The notes: generated from the letters alone by a model not told the origin. 38,947 nt of DNA from Oscillospiraceae bacterium (GCA_009784085.1 WRCJ01000003.1:1-38947); one strand, 5' to 3'. Shown: positions 26,618-36,370, counted from the stretch's first letter. A program made the numbers and translations.

Positions 26618-27613
26618 CTATCGCGTGTTTTTTGCGTGGGCGAAGGGGAACGCCAAGGTGTAACATAAATATCCAAGTGTGCATGCGATGTAGTAGACGA
26701 GAAAGATTTCATATCTGAAATCGACAGCAAAGCCGCTCACTATGGAAAGAATATTCATGAAGAAAATACCTGCGGATACGGCAAAGGTAATCCCCCCCAC
26801 CAGGAAAAAGGCGCGCATACCGCCCCTTGTCCTGGCAAACAACGCGATCCCGCCAACAAACAGACAGGAGAGGTACAAAACGGTCAGCGAATAATCCAGG
26901 ATGTATTGCATTTTGGGGTCATAGGAAAATAGCCGTATTATACTATAAGACGAACTCTGCAGGCTCATAGCCGCGGCAGTGATTGTCATGATGACGCGCA
27001 CAAAGCCCCGCCTTCGGGCGGCGAACAGATATAGCCCAAAAATCAAGAAAACATATAACAACGGGCTAACGCTCGTAAAGGTGAGAAGCCACCTACCGGT
27101 CCAATGGAACGCGAAACTGAGCAAATTGATGAGACTGTATATGGTAGCGAGGCCACTGCCAATCGCGCACGGGATATGCGAAAAGTCATGCCGCGTGGCG
27201 AGGGCGCCCGAGGGCGACATAGGCGGCATGGGCATGACTGGCGGCGGCATGGGCGGCATAGGTGCCGGTGGCGATACAGGCGACATGGGTGGCCTGGGTG
27301 GCATGGCCGATGAGGCCATGGGTGGCCCGGGCGGCGGTGGCGATGGCCTGGGCGGCGGCGCGGCCACCGCTCCCGAAGGGGGCATGTATGGTTGCGGGCG
27401 GGGCGCCACCCGCGAAGGCGGCTGGGCCGGCTGGACGGGCGCAACCGGCGTACCCGGCGTACCCGGCTGGACCGGCGTGGCTGGTCTGGCAACCGGCTGG
27501 ACCGGCGTACCCGGCGCACCCGGCGAGGCTTGCGTCCCGTCCTTCCGCGCCCCGCAATGGGGACAAAAACCAGCCGTTTCATTCATCGTTCGACCACAGT
27601 TGATGCAAAACAT
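26618..27613 (-). CDS. Zinc-ribbon protein with Pro-rich linker and multi-TM C-terminus
   Basis: MFCINCGRTMNETAGFCPHCGARKDG; long Pro/Met/Ala-rich linker; several TM helices. Confidence 0.75.
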   Translation of the reverse strand: MFCINCGRTMNETAGFCPHCGARKDGTQASPGAPGTPVQPVARPATPVQPGTPGTPVAPVQPAQPPSRVAPRPQPYMPPSGAVAAPPPRPSPPPPGPPMASSAMPPRPPMSPVSPPAPMPPMPPPVMPMPPMSPSGALATRHDFSHIPCAIGSGLATIYSLINLLSFAFHWTGRWLLTFTSVSPLLYVFLIFGLYLFAARRRGFVRVIMTITAAAMSLQSSSYSIIRLFSYDPKMQYILDYSLTVLYLSCLFVGGIALFARTRGGMRAFFLVGGITFAVSAGIFFMNILSIVSGFAVDFRYEIFLVYYIACTLGYLCYTLAFPFAHAKNTR

Positions 27614-27693
27614 GGGCGTTCTCCTCCTCGCAAAATCAGAAAATCAGCTGTTCAGCTATTTAAATTCATCATTTACATCACATCAAATTCACA

Positions 27694-28824
27694 TCACACG
27701 ATACTGCCCTTCCCGATGGCTATCGGATACGTGGCATGCCCCATCAACATGCGGCCGGGGCCGATGACGACCTCTTTGTCGGTGATGGCGTACCCCAGGA
27801 TGGCGCCTGCCGAGACCTTCGTGTCCTGCATCAGGATGCTGTTGTGGACACGGGCGCCGGATTCGATGCGCACGCCCCGGAAGATGACGCTGTTTTCCAC
27901 ATCGCCCTCGATAAAGCAACCGTCGGCCACCAAGCAGTTGCTGACCCTGGCGGCGGGCGCGTAGTACGTGGACGTGTCGTCGCGCACCTTGGTTTTGACG
28001 GGCCGGTCCTTCAAAAACAGGGAGGCGCGCACCTCCGCCCGCAACATACTCATATTGTGCTCAAAATAGGAAGCCACCGTGGACATGCGCGCGGCAAAGC
28101 CGTTGAAAACGTAGCCGGACACCTTCAGCGTCCCCAACATGCCCTGGAGGACATCGCGCTCGAAGTCGTACAGGTTGTGGGCGGCGCAATGGGCCACCAG
28201 CGTCTCGAGTAGCTTTTTGGAAAGGATATACACCCCCAACGATTCCGTCGTATCGAGCATGTCCCTGCCGCGGGCAATGTCGGTGACGATATCATCGTCG
28301 TCCATCTGCAAGAAGCAGGCGCATTCGGCCTGGCCCAGCCGACGGGGGGTACACAACGCGGTGATGTCGGCGCCGTTGGCGATGTGATGCCGAAGGGCGT
28401 CCTCCAGCGGGAGGTTGGCCACCAGGCAACCCTCGGCGAGCACCACGTACTCCTGGCGGATATGGGACAGGTAGGAGGTGATGTCGAACAGGGCGGCCAT
28501 GCTACCCAAGAACACGCCCTCGTAAGGGCCCTTGCCCGCGAAGCTAAAGGGAGGCAAGAGGCGCAGACCGCCCCGCTTGCGGGACAGATCCCAGTCCTTG
28601 CCCGAACCCAGGTGATCGAGCAGGGATTGGTAGTTTTCGCGCATGATCACCCCCACGTCGGTGATCCCGGCGCCCACCATATTGGAGAGCATAAAGTCGA
28701 TGACCCGGTAGCGCCCGCCAAAGGGCAAAGACGAAACGGATCTGTGTTCCGTCAGCTCCTTGAGGCGCGTGCCGCCGCCGCCGGCATAGGCGAAAATGAG
28801 TCCATGCATATCCTTCATCGTCAC
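27694..28824 (-). CDS. glgD: Glucose-1-phosphate adenylyltransferase regulatory subunit GlgD
   Basis: Nucleotidyltransferase-like N-terminus (GRYRVIDFMLSNMVGAGITDVGVI), degenerate active-site loop, left-handed beta-helix C-terminus. Confidence 0.92.
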   Translation of the reverse strand: MTMKDMHGLIFAYAGGGGTRLKELTEHRSVSSLPFGGRYRVIDFMLSNMVGAGITDVGVIMRENYQSLLDHLGSGKDWDLSRKRGGLRLLPPFSFAGKGPYEGVFLGSMAALFDITSYLSHIRQEYVVLAEGCLVANLPLEDALRHHIANGADITALCTPRRLGQAECACFLQMDDDDIVTDIARGRDMLDTTESLGVYILSKKLLETLVAHCAAHNLYDFERDVLQGMLGTLKVSGYVFNGFAARMSTVASYFEHNMSMLRAEVRASLFLKDRPVKTKVRDDTSTYYAPAARVSNCLVADGCFIEGDVENSVIFRGVRIESGARVHNSILMQDTKVSAGAILGYAITDKEVVIGPGRMLMGHATYPIAIGKGSIV

Positions 28825-28833
28825 AGCCCCCCG

Positions 28834-30042
28834 TTAGCGAATATCGCAGCGAGCCATGGCCCGCGGCCCCAGTACGACGCCCGGCCCGATGGTCACCGAA
28901 GACGCCACAATAGCCAGCCCCCACTCTTCGGGCGGCACGCCGCTGGGATCGCCGCCGATCTTGGCGCCGCGCTCGATGACGGCGTCCTCGGCGACAATGG
29001 CGTACTCCACCACGGCATCTTCCTCAATAATGGCGCCCGGCATCACGATGGAATACTTCACCCGCGCCCCCGGCGCCACCTTGACATCCGTGAACAGGAC
29101 GGAATTCTCCACCGAACCATACACCTCGCAACCCTCGCTGACCACCGCGTGGGAAATCTGGGCTTCGGCGCCCACAAAATGCGGCGGCGCCGAGTTGGGC
29201 CGGGAGTATATCCGCCAAGTGGGATCGAAGATGTTCAGATCGCTTATGTCGCCTCCCGAGGCCAGCAGATCCATGTTCGCCTCCCACAGGCTGTCGATGG
29301 TGCCGACATCTTTCCAATAGCCTTTGAAGCGATAGGCATAGAGGGATTCGCCGGCGGCAAGCATGGCCGGGATGATGTCGGCGCCGAAATCATTCGATGA
29401 GTTCGGGTTCTGGTCGTCGTCCAGCAGGTAGGATTTCAGCTTTTTCCAGTTGAATACGTATACGCCCATGGAGGCCAGGTTGCTTTTCGGCTCGCGCGGC
29501 TTCTCCTCGAAGCCCACGATGCATCCGTCGGTTCTGGTGCTTAGAATGCCAAAACGAGACGCATCGTCGGGCGGCACCTCGATGACGGCGATGGTGCAGT
29601 CCGCGGCGTTGCTTTTATGATAGTTTATCATCTTGGCGTAGTTCATTTTGTAGATGTGGTCGCCGGACAGAACCAGCACCAAGTCGGGATCGTAGGTCTC
29701 GATGAATTCGATGTTCTGGAAGACGGCGTTGGCCGTCCCTTTGTACCATTCCCCGCCCTGCTTTTTCACGAAAGGCGGCAACACCCGCGCGCCGCCCTCC
29801 AGCCGGTCGAGATCCCAAGGCAGGCCGGATCCGATATAGGCGTTGAGCTCGTGGGGTTGGTATTGGGTCAGGATGCCCACCGTGTCGATCTTTGAATTGG
29901 CGCAGTTGGACAGGGGGAAGTCGATGATGCGGTACTTGCCCCCATACGGGACAGCCGGCTTTGCGACATTGGCGGTCAGCACATACAGCCGGCTACCCTG
30001 CCCGCCGGCCAGCAACATCGCCACGCATTCTTTCTTTCTCAC
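28834..30042 (-). CDS. glgC: Glucose-1-phosphate adenylyltransferase
   Basis: [74 protein letters not shown]. Confidence 0.98.
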   Translation of the reverse strand: MRKKECVAMLLAGGQGSRLYVLTANVAKPAVPYGGKYRIIDFPLSNCANSKIDTVGILTQYQPHELNAYIGSGLPWDLDRLEGGARVLPPFVKKQGGEWYKGTANAVFQNIEFIETYDPDLVLVLSGDHIYKMNYAKMINYHKSNAADCTIAVIEVPPDDASRFGILSTRTDGCIVGFEEKPREPKSNLASMGVYVFNWKKLKSYLLDDDQNPNSSNDFGADIIPAMLAAGESLYAYRFKGYWKDVGTIDSLWEANMDLLASGGDISDLNIFDPTWRIYSRPNSAPPHFVGAEAQISHAVVSEGCEVYGSVENSVLFTDVKVAPGARVKYSIVMPGAIIEEDAVVEYAIVAEDAVIERGAKIGGDPSGVPPEEWGLAIVASSVTIGPGVVLGPRAMARCDIR

Positions 30043-32057
30043 GTTACTCGCTCCCCTTCCCCGTCCCCGTCACCGGCATCGTCACCGGCATCGTCACCGT
30101 CACTGTCATCAGGTTTCGGTTCTATTTTCATTTCTATTTCAGCATCACAGCGTTCGTATTCCAGCAACACAGCGCCGAAGGGGGGGAGGGTGAAGGTAAA
30201 GCTATGGGGGAAATCCAGCCACTCGTCGGGTTTTGTGCTGATGATGCTGGGCAATTCGCAACCCCAGCCGCCGAAACGGCTGTCGTCCGAGTTGAGCAGC
30301 ACCCGGTAGTCGCCGGGATCCGGCACGCCCAGCCGGTAGTCGTCCCGTTGCAAGGGGGAAAAATTGAAAACGGCGACAATTTGGTTCCCGTCCTCGTCCA
30401 TGCGGCGGTAAGCCAGCGTGTTGCCCTGGTAGTCCCCGTGGTTCAGCCACCCAAAACCCTTCCAGTCGCAATCGCATTGCCAAAAAGCGGGGTAGCGCAG
30501 ATAGAGATGGTTGAGTGCTTTGACATATTCCCTGAGCTGGCGGTGCCTGTCGTAGCCAAGCAGTTCCCAGTCCAAGCCCTGGTAGAAATTCCATTCATTG
30601 AACTGCCCGAATTCGCCGCCCATGAAATGCAACTTCTTGCCGGGGTGGGTCATCATATAGGTCCAAAAAACGCGCGTGCCGGCAAACTTGTCGTCATAGT
30701 AGCCGGGCATTTTATTGAGGAGCGATCCCTTGCCATGGACCACCTCGTCATGCGAGATCGGCAAGATATAATTCTCCGAAAAGGCATACATCAGCGAGAA
30801 TGTCATGTCTTTATGGTTGAATTGCCGAAAAACCGGATCCAGCTTGGCGTAATGTAGCGCGTCGTTCATCCAACCCATGTTCCATTTGAAATTAAACCCC
30901 AGGCCCCCCACATGGGACGGCTTGGTGACCATGGGCCAAGCGGTCGACTCCTCCGCTATCATCAAGGCGTCCGGGAACGACGCGAAGACTTGATCGTTGA
31001 GCGTGCGCAGGAAACTGATGGATTCCAAGTTCTCCCGGCCGCCGTGGATGTTGGGCCTCCACTCGCCGTTTTGGCGGGAATAATCCAGGTACAGCATGGA
31101 AGCCACGGCGTCCACCCGCAAACCGTCGATGTGGTATTTGTCCAGCCAAAACACCGCCGAAGACATCAAAAAGGATCGTACCTCGTTGCGCCCGTAGTCG
31201 AAAACGCGGGTACCCCATTCCCTGTGCTCCATCTTGAGCGGGTCGCCGTATTCGTAGCAATACGTGCCGTCGAATTCTACCAGGCCGTGGGCATCCTTGG
31301 GGAAATGGGCGGGCGTCCAGTCCAGGATGATGCCAAGGCCGGCTTGATGGAAGCGGTCGACGAAGGACATGAACTCATGGGGCGTGCCAAACCGGGAGGT
31401 CGGCGCGAAAAAGCCGGTGACCTGATAGCCCCAGGAATCGTCCAAGGGGTGCTCCAATATGGGCAACAGCTCGACGTGGGTAAAGCCCATCTCAGTGGCA
31501 TAGGGGATGAGCCGGTCGGCGATTTCGCCGTAGGAGAGCAGGCCGCCGTCCTCGCGCCGCTGCCAGGAACCCAAATGGACTTCGTAAATGTTGATGGGCC
31601 TGTCGTAGGGTTCCTGCCGCGAGTCCATCCATTGCTTGTCGCCCCAAGTGTAACCGTCCAGGTTGAACAACTTGGACGCGGTACCCGGGCGGTGTTCGGC
31701 GTGGTAAGCGTACGGGTCGGCCTTTTCGAGCTGCCAACCCAGCGTGGTGTCGATGGCGTATTTGTAGTTGTCGTAGATTTGCATGCCGGGGATAAAACCT
31801 TCCCAAACGCCGTCGGATACTTTCTCCATCACGTGGCGCGACCTGTCCCAGTCGTTAAAATCACCGATGATGGAAACCCGCCGGGCATCGGGCGCCCACA
31901 CGCGGAACAGCGCGCCGGAAACACCATCGCGCACGACTATCCGCGAACCCAAAAACTCATAGGCGCGGCTGTCCGATCCTTGGTGGAACAAGAACAGGTG
32001 CAAGCCGAGGGATTCGTCTATCGCCGGGTTTTTCATGCCGGTACCGTCGTTTTTCAC
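30039..32057 (-). CDS. glgB: 1,4-alpha-glucan branching enzyme
   Basis: CBM48-like N-terminus, [54 protein letters not shown], acidic repeat tail. Confidence 0.98.
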   Translation of the reverse strand: MKNDGTGMKNPAIDESLGLHLFLFHQGSDSRAYEFLGSRIVVRDGVSGALFRVWAPDARRVSIIGDFNDWDRSRHVMEKVSDGVWEGFIPGMQIYDNYKYAIDTTLGWQLEKADPYAYHAEHRPGTASKLFNLDGYTWGDKQWMDSRQEPYDRPINIYEVHLGSWQRREDGGLLSYGEIADRLIPYATEMGFTHVELLPILEHPLDDSWGYQVTGFFAPTSRFGTPHEFMSFVDRFHQAGLGIILDWTPAHFPKDAHGLVEFDGTYCYEYGDPLKMEHREWGTRVFDYGRNEVRSFLMSSAVFWLDKYHIDGLRVDAVASMLYLDYSRQNGEWRPNIHGGRENLESISFLRTLNDQVFASFPDALMIAEESTAWPMVTKPSHVGGLGFNFKWNMGWMNDALHYAKLDPVFRQFNHKDMTFSLMYAFSENYILPISHDEVVHGKGSLLNKMPGYYDDKFAGTRVFWTYMMTHPGKKLHFMGGEFGQFNEWNFYQGLDWELLGYDRHRQLREYVKALNHLYLRYPAFWQCDCDWKGFGWLNHGDYQGNTLAYRRMDEDGNQIVAVFNFSPLQRDDYRLGVPDPGDYRVLLNSDDSRFGGWGCELPSIISTKPDEWLDFPHSFTFTLPPFGAVLLEYERCDAEIEMKIEPKPDDSDGDDAGDDAGDGDGEGERVT

Positions 32058-32086
32058 AGATAATCTCCTTATTTTGTCTACATCCC

Positions 32087-32159
32087 TTACGTTGCCTGCG
32101 TCTTTTATGATTGCCTGCGTCTTCTACGTTGCCTACGTCCCTTACGTTGCCTGCGTCTT
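32087..32159. repeat. 18-bp degenerate tandem repeat (4 copies) starting at the pduL stop codon
   Basis: ttacgttgcctgcgtctt (32087), tatgattgcctgcgtctt (32106), ctacgttgcctacgtccc (32124), ttacgttgcctgcgtctt (32142). Confidence 0.92.
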
Positions 32160-32747
32160 CTTGACGACCAAACCGGTCTCCCCGCCGGATAGTCCGGCGG
32201 CGTTGTATTCGTCGATGTCGATGTGCATGCGGGTGCGGAAGCGGGGCGATTCGCGCACAATCACTTCGTCGAATATCAGCGCACGTGGGCCGCCGATTTC
32301 CACCCGCACGACTTCCTTGTCGGACAGCCCGTACAGGGCGGCATCCTCCGGCGTGATATGGATGTGCCTCTTGGCGGCGATGACGCCTTCGGGGACGTCC
32401 ATCGCGCCGCATGGCCCGACCAGGCGGCAGGGGGCCGAGGCGGCGACCTGCCCGCTCTCGCGGATGGGCGGGGCAATGCCCAGCCGGCGCGCGTCGGAGA
32501 GCGACAGCTCGACCTGCGTGTCCGGGCGTTCCGGGCCCAAGATGGATACGCGATCGATCCCGCCCCGGGGGCCCTCCACGCGCACCTTTTCCTCTGTCAG
32601 GAACTGGCCGGGCTGGGATAGCTCGCGGACATTGTGCAAGGCGGCGCCCGGCCCGAACAAGGTGGCCAGCGCCTCGGCGGTCACGTGGACATGGCGGGCC
32701 GACGCCTCGACAATAATATGAAGCTGTGGATACATCGGAAAGGTCAC
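32142..32747 (-). CDS. pduL: Phosphate propanoyltransferase/phosphotransacetylase (PduL family)
   Basis: EASARHVHVTAEALATLFGPGAAL..QPGQFLTEEKV..VEGPRGGIDRVSILGPER..AKRHIHITPEDA..RMHIDIDEYNAAGL. Confidence 0.93.
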   Translation of the reverse strand: MTFPMYPQLHIIVEASARHVHVTAEALATLFGPGAALHNVRELSQPGQFLTEEKVRVEGPRGGIDRVSILGPERPDTQVELSLSDARRLGIAPPIRESGQVAASAPCRLVGPCGAMDVPEGVIAAKRHIHITPEDAALYGLSDKEVVRVEIGGPRALIFDEVIVRESPRFRTRMHIDIDEYNAAGLSGGETGLVVKKTQAT

Positions 32748-33025
32748 TCCTCATGCGTTGGCCTCGAAAACCGCAGTTGACCGCAGACGACCGTAGTTGT
32801 TTGGGGCGGTTCTTTGCGTGAATTTGAGGCGGCTCTTTTTATTTTACAAGTAATATATCGAAAGAATCGTGCGGAGGATATCGGTTTGCAATCGAAAAAA
32901 GAAGCTGCCGTTATCTTATCATATTTTTATGGCTGTGGCAACACTTTTCGGGGGCCGCGCACACATTGGCGCGATACATTTACAAATTGGAGTTTTTTTG
33001 ATAAAATAAGCGGGAAGTTATCGGA

Positions 33026-33751
33026 ATGGCTTGGAGGGACCTTCAAATGCGTGAATCTTTTTGCCGCACGCTTTCCTTGTTGCGTCGCGACAAGGGCGTT
33101 AGCCAGAAGACGGCGTCCACCGAGCTGGGGATATCGCAGGCACTGCTTTCCCACTACGAGAAAGGGACCCGCGAACCTGGCCTGGCTTTCGTGGTGCGCG
33201 CCTGCGAGTATTATGGCGTGTCCGCCGATTTTCTGCTGGGGCGCACGATGCTGCGCGACGGCACGCTGGTTTCCCCCGAGGCGTTGCACGACGCCGCGGA
33301 CGACAAAGACAACAGGTTGCGCGGCAATGTGTCCGCCCTGCTTCATAAGAAATTGCTCATCAGTGCCATCAGCCTGCTGTTCGACCTGCTTGGCCGCTCC
33401 CGGGACAAGGCGCTCATCGACTCTGCCTCGGCGTACCTGAGCGACGCGGTATATATCGTCTTCCGACATCTATACGAGGCGGCCGGGGACAACCCCGCCG
33501 CCTCGTTTGGCATCCCCGGCGCGCTGTTTTCCTTGGCCGCCGCCGCCGACATGGCCCGCCGCGAGGCGCAGCTCAGCTCGCGGCTGTGCCGCGCCAAAGG
33601 GAAAAGGGACAAAAGGGATGACGTGCCGACAATCCCGCCGCTGTCCCATGACATGCTGTTGTCCGAATACCCCCAGCTGGCCCAGTCCCTCTATATGCTT
33701 TTGCAGCAGACAGGGGAGAGGATTCAGTTCGACGCCGACGTGCTGGCGTAG
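33026..33751 (+). CDS. XRE-family HTH regulator
   Basis: FCRTLSLLRRDKGVSQKTASTELGISQALLSHYEKGTREPGLAFVVRACEYYGVSADFLLGRT. Confidence 0.92.
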   Translation: MAWRDLQMRESFCRTLSLLRRDKGVSQKTASTELGISQALLSHYEKGTREPGLAFVVRACEYYGVSADFLLGRTMLRDGTLVSPEALHDAADDKDNRLRGNVSALLHKKLLISAISLLFDLLGRSRDKALIDSASAYLSDAVYIVFRHLYEAAGDNPAASFGIPGALFSLAAAADMARREAQLSSRLCRAKGKRDKRDDVPTIPPLSHDMLLSEYPQLAQSLYMLLQQTGERIQFDADVLA

Positions 33752-33769
33752 CTTGCGCTGGCGTAGCTT
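33742..33769. repeat. 15-bp-period direct repeat spanning the XRE stop codon
   Basis: gctggcgtagctt at 33742 and 33757; the stop is 33749-33751. Confidence 0.9.
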
Positions 33770-33810
33770 TGTGGAAAGGCTTGTTAAACCATGACGGAGA
33801 TCGTAGGATC

Positions 33811-34155
33811 ATGACGGAGGTCAGGCATGTCAACCTGGAAGCCGGGTACCCCACCGCAGACGCCGCCGTTAAACGGCTGACGTACGAACTGCACACCTCC
33901 CGCCACCTGGGGTACAAGGCGGTGAAACTCATTCACGGGTATGGGTCGTCGGGGCCAGGCGGGCGCATCCGGGTGGAAGCCCGCGCCTATCTGGCCAGAT
34001 TACTGCGCCGAAGGCAGCTTGCCATGATCCTGACAGGCGAGCAGTTTTCCATCTTCGACCAAGCCACCCGCGACGCCTTCGCCCTCTGCGGGGAACTGCG
34101 GCGCGACAGCGATCTGGACAGGCACAACAACGGGGTCACGTTCGTGATATTGTGA
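33811..34155 (+). CDS. Smr-domain-like protein
   Basis: VNLEAGYPTADAAVKRLTYELHTSRHLGYKAVKLIHGYGSSGPGGRIRVEARAYL resembles the MutS2/Smr fold core (IHGxGxG). Confidence 0.7.
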   Translation: MTEVRHVNLEAGYPTADAAVKRLTYELHTSRHLGYKAVKLIHGYGSSGPGGRIRVEARAYLARLLRRRQLAMILTGEQFSIFDQATRDAFALCGELRRDSDLDRHNNGVTFVIL

Positions 34156-34209
34156 TATTGTAGTGATGCGATGATGCGATGATGTAATAATGCAATGCTA
34201 TAGGGATAC

Positions 34210-34239
34210 CGCCGCCCCCTTCCAAGGAAGGGGGCGGCG
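34210..34239. terminator. Hairpin between convergent smr-like and SLH-SBP genes
   Basis: gccgcccccttcc-aa-ggaagggggcggc near-perfect palindrome; no clear T tract. Confidence 0.5.
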
Positions 34240-34256
34240 CGAAGTTCCGAGGTTTG

Positions 34257-36080
34257 TCAGCCCAGTGCGGCCACCCTTGCGTTCATGGCGGCAATGGCGT
34301 CGTCGATGCTCTTCTCGCCCAACAAGATGCATTCATGCTCTTCGATGAGGATCGTTTCGATGTCGTAGCACTTGTCATGCATGGGCATCTCCAGATAGAC
34401 CTTGTTGACCTTGAGGGCTTCTTTGCTGTTGGCGTCGCCGGGGAAGCCGGCCATGGAAGCCAGGAGGTTCACGACCATGTCGTTCTTGACAGCCGGGAAA
34501 TGGCCGACGCTGGCCAGCACGGCCGCGCCCTTATCGCCGCAAACAAACTTCATGAAGTCAATGGCGACTTCTTTTCTCCGCACTCCGGAGTTCTTGTTGA
34601 CCGCCAGGCTCGTGATGGTACCCAGCGTCGTGCCGGCCGCAACGCCGGCCGGATGGGGGTACTTCACGATGCCCCAAGCATTCGGCGTTTCAATTTCTGC
34701 AATCGCGCATGCGGTGATCAGCGGGGGGATGAACCAGGTTCCCATGTTGAGCATGGCGATCTGGCCGCTGTAGAAGGCGCCGGTGTAGTGCATGCTCGAA
34801 GCCCTGATGTCGGCCAGCGTCATGACAATGCCGTCATCTTGCTGCTTGGTGACCATCTCGTAGGTGGGCTTCATGAAGTTGTAATTGCCGTCCACGATGG
34901 TATGCTGGCCGTCCAGGATGGAGAACAGGGACGAGGCGCTGCGCCAGCCGTGGTAATGGGCGCCGTAGATCTTGTTCGCACCGGAACCGCTGGTAAGCCT
35001 GCGGGCCAATGCGTCATATTCCTCCATGGTCATGTCGTTGGTGGGATAGGCCACGTCGGCCGCGTCAAAGATATCCTTATTATAGTACAAAACCCAGAAG
35101 TCCTGCTTAAAAGGCAGCGCGTAGAACTCGCCGCCGACACTGATCTGCTCAAGCACGCCGTTGTAAAGCGATTTGTTGATGCCATAGCCGGACAGCGGCT
35201 CCAAGCGGTTTTGTTTGATCAGGTTGGCGTAACCGGGCATGTTGTCCCTGATGGTCAGGACGTCATAGTCGGCGCCGCCGGACAGCCGCGTGGCCATGTC
35301 GTACATAAAGTCGCCGTTGTTAGGGAGGTCGACGACCTCGATGGTCACCCAAGGATTCATGGCCGTATAGGCGGCAATCAGCGGGCGGTAATAGGCCGTG
35401 GTGGCGTAATCGAACAGGCACCACTTGATGGTCACGGGGGCGTTGCCGCCGGTGGCGACCAGGAAGTTCGCGAATAGCTGCGCGATTTCCGCCCGGAGCA
35501 TGTACCCCCTGGGGTCGAAGCGGTTGCCCGGCCTGCCGTTGATGATGCCGGCGTCACGCAGCCGATAGACTTGCTCGCGCGCCCAGGTGTTGATCAGCGC
35601 ATCGTCGGCAAACGGCGCGCCCTTGCTCGCGGGCGACAGCGCGATGCCCTTGATCTTGATATAGTTGTCGAGCAGCACCGCCATCTCCTGGCGGGTGATG
35701 AGCCGTCCCGGCATGAAATTGCCCTTGCCATCGCCGGAAATAAAGCCGCGCGCGCTCGCCCATGCCACGGCCGGCGTATACCATTTGCCGTTCGGCACGT
35801 CGTTGAAACCCGACGTCTTGTAGCCGGACAAATCCGCGCCGTCCAACTTGGCGAGGATCGCGGCGGCCTCCAGGCGCGTGAACTGATTGTTAGGCATAAA
35901 GTTGCCCTTGCCGTCGCCCGCCATGATGCCGCTTGCCTGCAGGGTATACACGGCGTCGGCATACCAGCTGTTGTTGGGGACATCGTTGTACAGTTGCCGG
36001 GTTTCCTGTGCTGTTGCCGTGCCGCCGACGAGCCCCAGCAGGAGGGCTGCTGCCATCAGGATTGATACTGCTTTCTTCAT
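34257..36080 (-). CDS. Fusion protein: signal peptide, three SLH-like domains, extracellular solute-binding domain
   Basis: SLH-like units YNDVPNNSWYADAVYTLQASGIMAGDGKGNFMPNNQFTRLEAAAIL, FNDVPNGKWYTPAVAWASARGFISGDGKGNFMPGRLITRQEMAVLL, FADDALINTWAREQVYRLRDAGIINGRPGNRFDPRGYMLRAEIAQLF; then an SBP domain (DFWVLYYNKDIFDAADVAYPTNDMTMEEYDALARRL). Confidence 0.9.
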   Translation of the reverse strand: MKKAVSILMAAALLLGLVGGTATAQETRQLYNDVPNNSWYADAVYTLQASGIMAGDGKGNFMPNNQFTRLEAAAILAKLDGADLSGYKTSGFNDVPNGKWYTPAVAWASARGFISGDGKGNFMPGRLITRQEMAVLLDNYIKIKGIALSPASKGAPFADDALINTWAREQVYRLRDAGIINGRPGNRFDPRGYMLRAEIAQLFANFLVATGGNAPVTIKWCLFDYATTAYYRPLIAAYTAMNPWVTIEVVDLPNNGDFMYDMATRLSGGADYDVLTIRDNMPGYANLIKQNRLEPLSGYGINKSLYNGVLEQISVGGEFYALPFKQDFWVLYYNKDIFDAADVAYPTNDMTMEEYDALARRLTSGSGANKIYGAHYHGWRSASSLFSILDGQHTIVDGNYNFMKPTYEMVTKQQDDGIVMTLADIRASSMHYTGAFYSGQIAMLNMGTWFIPPLITACAIAEIETPNAWGIVKYPHPAGVAAGTTLGTITSLAVNKNSGVRRKEVAIDFMKFVCGDKGAAVLASVGHFPAVKNDMVVNLLASMAGFPGDANSKEALKVNKVYLEMPMHDKCYDIETILIEEHECILLGEKSIDDAIAAMNARVAALG

Positions 36081-36262
36081 TGTGATCTACTCCTCTTCTT
36101 TTTATGCGGAGCCGTAGCAATATATCCTGTTCGAATAGTAGGAATACTGTTGCCGTTTGATGCAAAAATGACAACTGCTAGCTCCGAATGTTGCAATAAC
36201 TATATCATCTGTCTGGCACGGCGTCAAGGGGGAGATGTAAAAATTTTCCACGGCACCCCACG

Positions 36263-36299
36263 GCGACCGCGCACCCGCGTGGCGTGGAGGCGCGGTCGC
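36263..36299. other. GC-rich hairpin upstream of the SLH-SBP gene
   Basis: gcgaccgcgc ... gcgcggtcgc, 10-bp perfect arms. Confidence 0.6.
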
Positions 36300-36302
36300 G
36301 CC

Positions 36303-36370
36303 CTGGACAGGCACAACATTGGCACAACAATGGGGTCGCGTTCGTGATATTGTAATGATGCAATGCTCTA
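36303..36370 (+). pseudogene. Remnant/duplicate of the smr-like gene 3' end
   Basis: ctggacaggcacaaca..ggggtcgcgttcgtgatattgt..atgcaatgct matches 34114-34200 with small indels. Confidence 0.75.

Noticed and set aside
27186-27582. Alanine/arginine-rich ORFs over the zinc-ribbon gene
   Set aside because: Alternative-frame readings of the Pro-rich linker repeats.
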